Shown piece by piece: positions 58,998 to 64,000 of a stretch of DNA of 64,000 bases. The stretch comes from Nonomuraea solani (lineage in GTDB: Bacteria; Actinomycetota; Actinomycetes; Streptosporangiales; Streptosporangiaceae): assembly GCF_900108335.1 (NCBI RefSeq), contig NZ_FNVT01000023.1, forward strand, positions 1-64,000. The letters run 5' to 3'. Each line of letters begins with the position of its first letter. Within the stretch, counting starts at the first letter, position 1. Made by a program: the position numbers and the translations under genes. The notes below the pieces were generated by a model, which worked only from the letters and a program-made list of their open reading frames with translations, had not been told where the DNA came from and did not search any database.

Positions 58998-59957
58998 GTG
59001 AGAGACGTACGGGCCTTGCCGAAGGCTCACCTCCATGTCCACCTGGAAAGCACTGTACGACCTGAAACCGTGCGCGAACTGGGCGGGACGCCCGCGCCCG
59101 CCGGGGTTTTCCAGAATTTTCGTGAGTTCGCCGACGCGCGGGCACGCGTGCGCGAACTGCTGCGCACGGCCGACCACTTCCGGCGGATCGCGCTGGAGTT
59201 CTGCGCCGACGAGGCCGCGCAGGGCACCCGCTACGTCGAGGTGACCTTCACCGCCGCCTCCCACGGCGAGCGGGTCGGATCGCCGGAGATGCCGCTGGAG
59301 GCGGTGATCGAAGGGCTGGCCGAGGGCCGGGCCCGCTACGGGATCGAGAGCCGGGTGCTGCTCGACCACTCCAGGCGGCGGCCGGTCGAGCGGCTGTGGC
59401 GTACGTACAAGCTGGCCACCCGCTACGACGAGGTGATCGGGCTGGGCCTGGCGGGCGACGAGAGCCATCCGCTGGCGCCGTTCGCGGAGGTGTTCGACGC
59501 GGCCAGGGGCGCCGGGCTGCACCTGGTGCACCACGCGGGGGAGGCGGCCGGTCCCGCGAGCATCCGCGAGGCGCTCGACCTGGGGCACACCGAGCGGCTC
59601 GGGCACGGGATCCGGGTGCTGGACGACGACGCGCTGGTGGCGGAGGTGCGCGAGCGTGGCATTCCGTTGGAGGTCTGCCCGACCTCCAACGTCCTGCTGG
59701 GGCTGGTGCCGTCGCTGGCCGAACATCCGCTGCCCCGGCTGCGGGCGGCCGGGCTGCACGTCACGATCAACACGGACGGGGAGACGGCGCTGGGGGAGGA
59801 GTACGAACGGTTGCGGCAGGTGTTCGGCTACGGGGACACCGACCTCGCCGACCTGGCCCGTGCCTCGATCACCGCCTCGTTCGCCCCCGCCCCGCTCAAG
59901 GCCGACCTCGAGGCCGAGGTCGGCACCTGGCTGGCGTCCCCACCGGCGGCCCCTTGA
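58998..59957 (+). CDS. Adenosine deaminase family enzyme
   Basis: A 319-residue amidohydrolase. The N-terminal PKAHLHVHLESTVRPE holds the H-x-H zinc ligands; the remaining site is visible as LHLVHHAGEAAGPASI, LGHGIRVLDD, VCPTSNVLLG and TINTDGETALGEEYERL, where the canonical N-T-D-D-P is N-T-D-G-E, a variant common in adenine deaminases. It deaminates adenosine or adenine in purine salvage. The length is short but complete. GTG 58998 is the start. It is followed, in the same direction, by a phosphotransferase gene after 19 bp. Confidence 0.87.
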   Translation: MRDVRALPKAHLHVHLESTVRPETVRELGGTPAPAGVFQNFREFADARARVRELLRTADHFRRIALEFCADEAAQGTRYVEVTFTAASHGERVGSPEMPLEAVIEGLAEGRARYGIESRVLLDHSRRRPVERLWRTYKLATRYDEVIGLGLAGDESHPLAPFAEVFDAARGAGLHLVHHAGEAAGPASIREALDLGHTERLGHGIRVLDDDALVAEVRERGIPLEVCPTSNVLLGLVPSLAEHPLPRLRAAGLHVTINTDGETALGEEYERLRQVFGYGDTDLADLARASITASFAPAPLKADLEAEVGTWLASPPAAP

Positions 59958-59976
59958 ACGGCCCTGCGGGCGAGCC

Positions 59977-60801
59977 GTGAGCGGGCCACCTCCTGCGGAT
60001 GCGAGTGGGCCGCCTTCTGAGGATGTGGTGGTCGCGTTCGGGGTTGCGGGGGAGCCGGTTTGGCTGGGTGGGGCCTGGCGGGTTGGTGCGCTGGTTCTCA
60101 AGCGGGTGGGCCTTCTGTCCGAGACGTTGTGGCGGGCCGAGGTACTGGCCGAGCTGCCGGACTCGCCTCACTTCCGGCTGGCCCGGCCCGTCAGGACGCT
60201 GGACGGCACGTGGGTGCGGCGCGGCTGGGAGGCGTGCCGGCTCGTGGCGGGCGAGCCGGACGTTCGCAGGCAGGACGACGTGCTGCGGGCCGGCGCCGCC
60301 TTCCACTCGGCGATCGCGCACCTGCCCAGGCCCGCGTTCCTGGACGTCCGCGACGACCCCTGGTCCTGCGGTGACCGCGTGGCGTGGGAGGAACTGCCGG
60401 TCCCGGCGGGCGCGACGGACCTGCTGGAGCCCCTTGTGGCGGCCCGCCGGCCGGTCGATCTCCCGTCGCAGGCGGTGCACGGCGACCTGCCCGGCAATGT
60501 GCTGTTCGCCGAGGGCCTGACGCCGGCGATCATCGACTGGCCCGTCTACTGGCGACCGCCGTCGTGGGCGGCGGCGGTCGCGGTCGCCGACGCCCTGTGC
60601 TGGTACGGCGCCACGCCCGCGCTGGCCGCCCGCTGGGTACACCTGCCCGAATGGGGCCAGATGCTGGTACGAGCCCTCATCTACCGCATCATCACCCACG
60701 AAACAGCCCACGGCCCCGCCGGCTGGACCCCGGACCAACTCGCCGCCTACCACCCGGCGATCGAGGTCGCGATCGGCCATGCGGAGGGCGGCCACGCCTG
60801 A
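59977..60801 (+). CDS. Phosphotransferase-like protein (TIGR02569 family)
   Basis: A 274-residue protein of the aminoglycoside phosphotransferase/choline kinase fold. The catalytic loop is LPSQAVHGDLPGNVLFAEG (H-G-D-x-x-x-x-N), followed by the DFG-equivalent TPAIIDWPVYWRP. The N-terminal lobe is short and Pro-rich (VSGPPPADASGPPSED). The family (TIGR02569) is actinobacterial and its substrate is unknown. GTG 59977 is the best start. The last 13 codons (EVAIGHAEGGHA and stop) are repeated after the stop; see the array at 60763. Confidence 0.82.
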   Translation: MSGPPPADASGPPSEDVVVAFGVAGEPVWLGGAWRVGALVLKRVGLLSETLWRAEVLAELPDSPHFRLARPVRTLDGTWVRRGWEACRLVAGEPDVRRQDDVLRAGAAFHSAIAHLPRPAFLDVRDDPWSCGDRVAWEELPVPAGATDLLEPLVAARRPVDLPSQAVHGDLPGNVLFAEGLTPAIIDWPVYWRPPSWAAAVAVADALCWYGATPALAARWVHLPEWGQMLVRALIYRIITHETAHGPAGWTPDQLAAYHPAIEVAIGHAEGGHA

Positions 60802-60875
60802 GAGGTCGCGATCGGCCACGCGGAGACTGGCCGTGCCTGAGGTCCCGATCGGCTACGCGGAGGCTGGCCGCCCTC
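60763..60875 (+). repeat. Three 39-bp tandem copies spanning the phosphotransferase stop codon
   Basis: Copy 1 (60763-60801) is the end of the gene; copy 2 (60802-60840) follows directly, would read EVAIGHAETGRA and ends in TGA again; copy 3 (from 60841) has GGTCCCGATCGGCTACGCGG and then diverges. The unit is exactly 13 codons and includes the stop. Confidence 0.9.
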
Positions 60876-61015
60876 CCCGGTTCGGCGCTCAGTGCCCTCC
60901 CCGACCTGGTGGCGGGCTACCTGCTCGGTGCCGCCGGTCGCTTCGAGGGGGCCGGCGTAGAGCTGGGCTGCCGTGCCACGCTCGCCCTCGCCGGCGCCGG
61001 ACGGCTACGAGGAGT

Positions 61016-64000
61016 TCATCCTGACGAGTGCCCCATGAGCCCGTCCGCCGCCCACCTGACCGGCGGCCAGCCGACGTCGGCGAAGGCGAGTTCGGCCCAG
61101 CCGCGCACCATGGGCCGGGCGGCCAGATGCGCCTCCGTCAGGATGCAAGGTCTGAGGTACTCCAGGACGCGGGCCCTGAACTCGGCCGAGAGCCGTTCCC
61201 GGTCGGCGGCGAGCTGCCGCAGGAGCCGGGCGAAATAGGCGTCGCGCGCCACCGCGTCCTCGTTCGGGCGGCTGTTCTGGATGACCAGCAGGCAGTCCTC
61301 GTACGCCCGCTGAAGATCACCCCTCCCGTCCGGATGGCTGGAGATCAGCCAGACCCGGGTGATGGCGTTGGTGACGGAGATCGCCTCGTCGGGGCTCAGC
61401 ACGCCGAAAGCGGTCGTGGCCTCGATGTCCTCGGGGCCCTCGACATCGCCATAGTCCAGGTCCGTGACGACCGCGGCGAGCGCGTGCCAGGCGACGTCCT
61501 CGGCGAAGTCGCAGGTGAAGTGGCTCTCCCGGAGCAGGTGGTGCGTGCGGTTCAGGCGCCACCCATAGCGTCTGCGCCGGGCGTGACCGGGCGGTGAGTG
61601 GAACATCCAGAACACGTCAGGTTCGTACGCCGTCCACGACTCGTCGTCACGCAGACTGATCGAGACCTCGCGGTTGCCCGCGTACCAGGTGCGTTGTAAC
61701 GCGAGCGCGCCGGCCAGGCGCCCCCAGGCCTCCGGTGTGAACTGCGACCGCCACAGCAGGGCGTGCCGCCGCCACTCGGCCGCCGGCACCCGCGCGTCGG
61801 GGAACAGCTCCCGCCCGTGCACCGGACCGCCCATCACGGCGGTCAGCAGCAGCAGGTTCGCGGAGTAGGCGGCGTGGCGGGCGGGCGCGCTGATGCGGCT
61901 GGGCCGGTAGGACTCGTGCCCGGTCTCCCTGGGCGAGTCGAGGGCGCCGTGGAAGGTGGTGAGCAGCAGGTCGCGGATCAGCCGGCGCCGGTCGTGGTCG
62001 AGCCGCCCGACGAGCGGGCGCAGGAAGTCGATGATCTGGCCGCGCAGGGTCAGCGGCGCGAAGGAGAGCAGCGTCCGTACGAATCCGTCGTCGACGGCGT
62101 GCCTGCTGTGGGCCATCGCGACCTCGGCCAGGTCCAGCAGCTCGCGCAGGATCAGCCGGGCGACGAGGAACTCCCCGAAGGTCGCGTGCAGGAACTCGCA
62201 CGTCGTGAGACGCGTGTCCTTGCGCAGCGCCTGAGCCTGGTGGATGAAGAAGAACCTGCCGATGACCTGCTGGGCCGGCGTCGGCGGGGCGTGGAAGTCG
62301 CGCAGGTGCCGCTCCACGACCGGGGCGGGGGACAGCGCGGTGAGATCGGCCGACAGCTCGTCCTCGGTGACCCACTGGCGGCCCCGGTTGAACATGGCGA
62401 ACCCCGCGATCGACAGCCGCAGCAGTTCGTCCCCGATCGCGGTCTCCAGGGGGTCGCCCGCCAGCTCCGGCCGCGTCTTGTGGATCTCGCGTTCGGCGAA
62501 ACGGCGCAGGATCTGCTCGTACAGGTCGGCGTGGTCCATCGTCTGGGCCCGCTTCTGCAGCCCGTTGTCGGTGGCGTCGTACAGGGCGAGCATCAGTAAC
62601 AGCAGCGGCTGCGCGGCGAGCTCCGGGTGGCGCAGCGCCGCCTGCGCGGTCAGGGGGAGCAGCCCGCGCTTCGTCAGGCGGTCGAGATTGTGGCCGTTCC
62701 AGACGGCCAGCCACTGTTCGACCTGCCGGTCGGTGAACGGCTCCAGCCTCAGCGCGGTCGCGCCGCCGCGCGGGATGCGGGCGCGGTCGGCGACCGCGAT
62801 GCGGCTGGTGATCAGGACCGCGACCGGGCGTCCCTGGTCGGCTTCGCGTTCCTGGAAGCGTACGACCTGCTCCAGGTGGTCGGTCTGCCCGATGCCGGTG
62901 GCCTGGAGCAGCTCGTCGAACCCGTCGAGCAGGATGACGGGCAGCGCGCCGCCGGCCGTCCTGGCCAGCGCGGGCCAGGTCAGGCTCTCTCCCGTCGCGT
63001 CCCTGATCGCATGCTCGATCTGGGACTGCAGGTCGGTGTCGGCGGGGACGTCGCGCAGCGTCACGCGTACGGCCAGGAAGTCAGAGGCGGGCAGGCGCGC
63101 CGCCAGGACCTGCGTGAGCACCGACTTGCCCGACCCCGGCTGGCCCAGCACGACCAGGGGCGCCCGGGTCGCGTCGAGCGAGGTCAGATAGCCGATCAGG
63201 AACTCCTGCAGGTCGTCGCGCACGTCATACGACTCCCACCACTGCTCCTGGTCGAGCTGGGAGGCGTCGGTCGCCTCGGCGGTCTGGAAGCAGGGATTGA
63301 TGTACGCCGACCTCAGCGACGGGATGATCAGCCCCTCGGGGACGTCGCCCGTAGACACGATGGGCCGGTCGAGGACCCGCTCATAGCGCCTGGCCAGCGC
63401 CTGGCGCCGGTCGTCGATGGGAATGGCGTTCGAGGCGATCTCTTCCAGCACCTCACCCAGCCCCTCCAGCCCGTGCTGGAGCCGCAGCAGCCGGTCGTGC
63501 GTGGCGGCGTGGTCGAGGTGGTTCACCCAGAACGCCACCTCGGGGAAGTCGGCCGCCAATGCCCGCAGATGCAGCTCGTAGCGGCGCAGCGCGACCGTGG
63601 GCACCTCGCCGGTCAGCACGTCCTCGGCCGCCTGGGAACAGGAGGCCGTCTCCTTCAGGACGGCGATGACGCGATGGCTCAGGGAGGCGTAGAACGTCCG
63701 CAGCACCTCCGGCATGGGTTCGCTGCCCAGACGGATCGGATGTCCGGGAATGTCGCTGTCGTTGAGCACGCCGACGAGCTCTTTGAGCCGGCCGGACGCG
63801 GGCCGGTCGTCGGTGGCCAGGCCGACCTGCGCGGCCCTGCCCGGCCATAACTCCTCCGGCTCGAACGGCGGCTGCACCGCGTTGACGGCCTCGAAGTAGG
63901 CGGTCAGGACGATCACCTTGTGGGCCGCGGTGAGCCGTTCGGTCCGGTCGAAGCGGCCCAGCCCGCGCAGCCGCTCCGTCAGCCCGCTGACCAGCTCCCG
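61016..64000 (-). CDS. NACHT-domain (NLR-like) STAND NTPase, 5' end beyond window
   Basis: A very large protein; 994 residues are visible and the frame is open through the right edge, so the N-terminus is missing. The visible N-terminal part (FDRTERLTAAHKVIVLTAYF then EAVNAV) matches the helical NNH1 domain that precedes NACHT in bacterial NLR-like proteins. The NACHT core has Walker A VVLGQPGSGKSVLTQVLAAR (about 285) and Walker B LPVILLDGFDELLQATG (about 360), with VAVLITSRIAVADRARIP. Winged-helix and superhelical regions with no clear repeats fill about 500-994. Bacterial NACHT proteins are anti-phage defence sensors; this one has no neighbour that is a known effector. The phosphotransferase gene converges with it from the left. 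Confidence 0.85.
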   Translation of the reverse strand, partial: RELVSGLTERLRGLGRFDRTERLTAAHKVIVLTAYFEAVNAVQPPFEPEELWPGRAAQVGLATDDRPASGRLKELVGVLNDSDIPGHPIRLGSEPMPEVLRTFYASLSHRVIAVLKETASCSQAAEDVLTGEVPTVALRRYELHLRALAADFPEVAFWVNHLDHAATHDRLLRLQHGLEGLGEVLEEIASNAIPIDDRRQALARRYERVLDRPIVSTGDVPEGLIIPSLRSAYINPCFQTAEATDASQLDQEQWWESYDVRDDLQEFLIGYLTSLDATRAPLVVLGQPGSGKSVLTQVLAARLPASDFLAVRVTLRDVPADTDLQSQIEHAIRDATGESLTWPALARTAGGALPVILLDGFDELLQATGIGQTDHLEQVVRFQEREADQGRPVAVLITSRIAVADRARIPRGGATALRLEPFTDRQVEQWLAVWNGHNLDRLTKRGLLPLTAQAALRHPELAAQPLLLLMLALYDATDNGLQKRAQTMDHADLYEQILRRFAEREIHKTRPELAGDPLETAIGDELLRLSIAGFAMFNRGRQWVTEDELSADLTALSPAPVVERHLRDFHAPPTPAQQVIGRFFFIHQAQALRKDTRLTTCEFLHATFGEFLVARLILRELLDLAEVAMAHSRHAVDDGFVRTLLSFAPLTLRGQIIDFLRPLVGRLDHDRRRLIRDLLLTTFHGALDSPRETGHESYRPSRISAPARHAAYSANLLLLTAVMGGPVHGRELFPDARVPAAEWRRHALLWRSQFTPEAWGRLAGALALQRTWYAGNREVSISLRDDESWTAYEPDVFWMFHSPPGHARRRRYGWRLNRTHHLLRESHFTCDFAEDVAWHALAAVVTDLDYGDVEGPEDIEATTAFGVLSPDEAISVTNAITRVWLISSHPDGRGDLQRAYEDCLLVIQNSRPNEDAVARDAYFARLLRQLAADRERLSAEFRARVLEYLRPCILTEAHLAARPMVRGWAELAFADVGWPPVRWAADGLMGHSSG

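Noticed and set aside
60871..61015. Plus-strand frame with GYLLGAAGRFEGAGVELGCR after the phosphotransferase repeat
   Set aside because: It looks coding-like for about 40 codons but has no start or ribosome site and runs antisense into the NACHT gene; possibly a decayed gene end, not supported as a feature.

Overview
The window is chromosomal DNA from a high-GC actinomycete. A filamentous member of the Streptosporangiales (Nonomuraea-, Streptosporangium- or Actinomadura-like) is my best guess. The evidence is the strong G/C bias at third codon positions, the frequent GTG and TTG starts, the many 4-bp ATGA/GTGA overlaps, and the family content: PucR and TetR regulators, DUF3040, WS/DGAT, a HelD-type helicase, an actinobacterial Rv2578c-type radical SAM protein and a tricorn protease. 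No ribosomal RNA, tRNA or CRISPR array was seen. The genus is inferred, not proven.

Layout. Positions 1-2260 are a mobile-element scar: the 3' end of an IS3-type transposase, a small unknown gene and a tyrosine integrase, with visibly lower GC than what follows. From 2461 to 6599 a secreted beta-propeller phytase faces a sugar ABC transporter (binding protein, permease, single-domain ATPase). From 6853 to 11936 there is a tight catabolic-looking operon: MFS permease, degenerate HyuA-like protein, DUF917 protein and PucR activator, behind a GC-rich foldable leader. Then come a metallophosphoesterase, a secreted beta-helix protein, a second and intact hydantoinase/oxoprolinase pair (hyuA-hyuB), a YigZ protein, isochorismate synthase, a secreted SGNH hydrolase, a secreted HNH nuclease, twin CrcB fluoride channels and an HtrA-like protease.

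From 24.4 to 34.3 kb: glycosyltransferase, tricorn protease, a 40-residue Lys-rich protein, a TetM/OtrA-like ribosomal protection GTPase with a possible leader ORF, a deleted SDR gene, an MFS exporter and a radical SAM protein. From 34.4 to 50 kb: DUF3040, YdjC deacetylase, a siderophore-interacting protein with a divergent TetR, OsmC, a class B penicillin-binding protein, an acyltransferase behind a strongly structured intergenic RNA candidate, NUDIX, a HelD-type helicase with a divergent TetR, an NmrA/NTF2 pair with a divergent AraC, a SulP transporter with an overlapping leader peptide, a XerC/D-like recombinase and an acetolactate-synthase-like enzyme. From 51 to 64 kb: a cysteine-desulfurase-like protein diverging from an AlkZ-type glycosylase only 9 bp away, WS/DGAT, a TetR diverging from a group-2 sigma factor, a methyltransferase, an alpha/beta hydrolase, adenosine deaminase, a small-molecule kinase-like protein and a large NACHT (NLR-like) NTPase running off the right edge.

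Two window-wide themes stand out. Several regulator/target pairs share a short intergenic palindrome (SIP/TetR, HelD/TetR, sigma/TetR, NmrA/AraC), which suggests many small stress or drug-responsive modules. The DNA is also rich in minisatellites (periods 11, 15, 15, 32, about 35, 36 and 39 bp), and four of the arrays duplicate the 3' end of a gene including its stop codon. The best candidates for undescribed biology are the NACHT gene, the 113-nt structured RNA at 40197-40309, the leader peptides before the SulP and ribosomal-protection genes, and the DUF917/HyuA-like operon.
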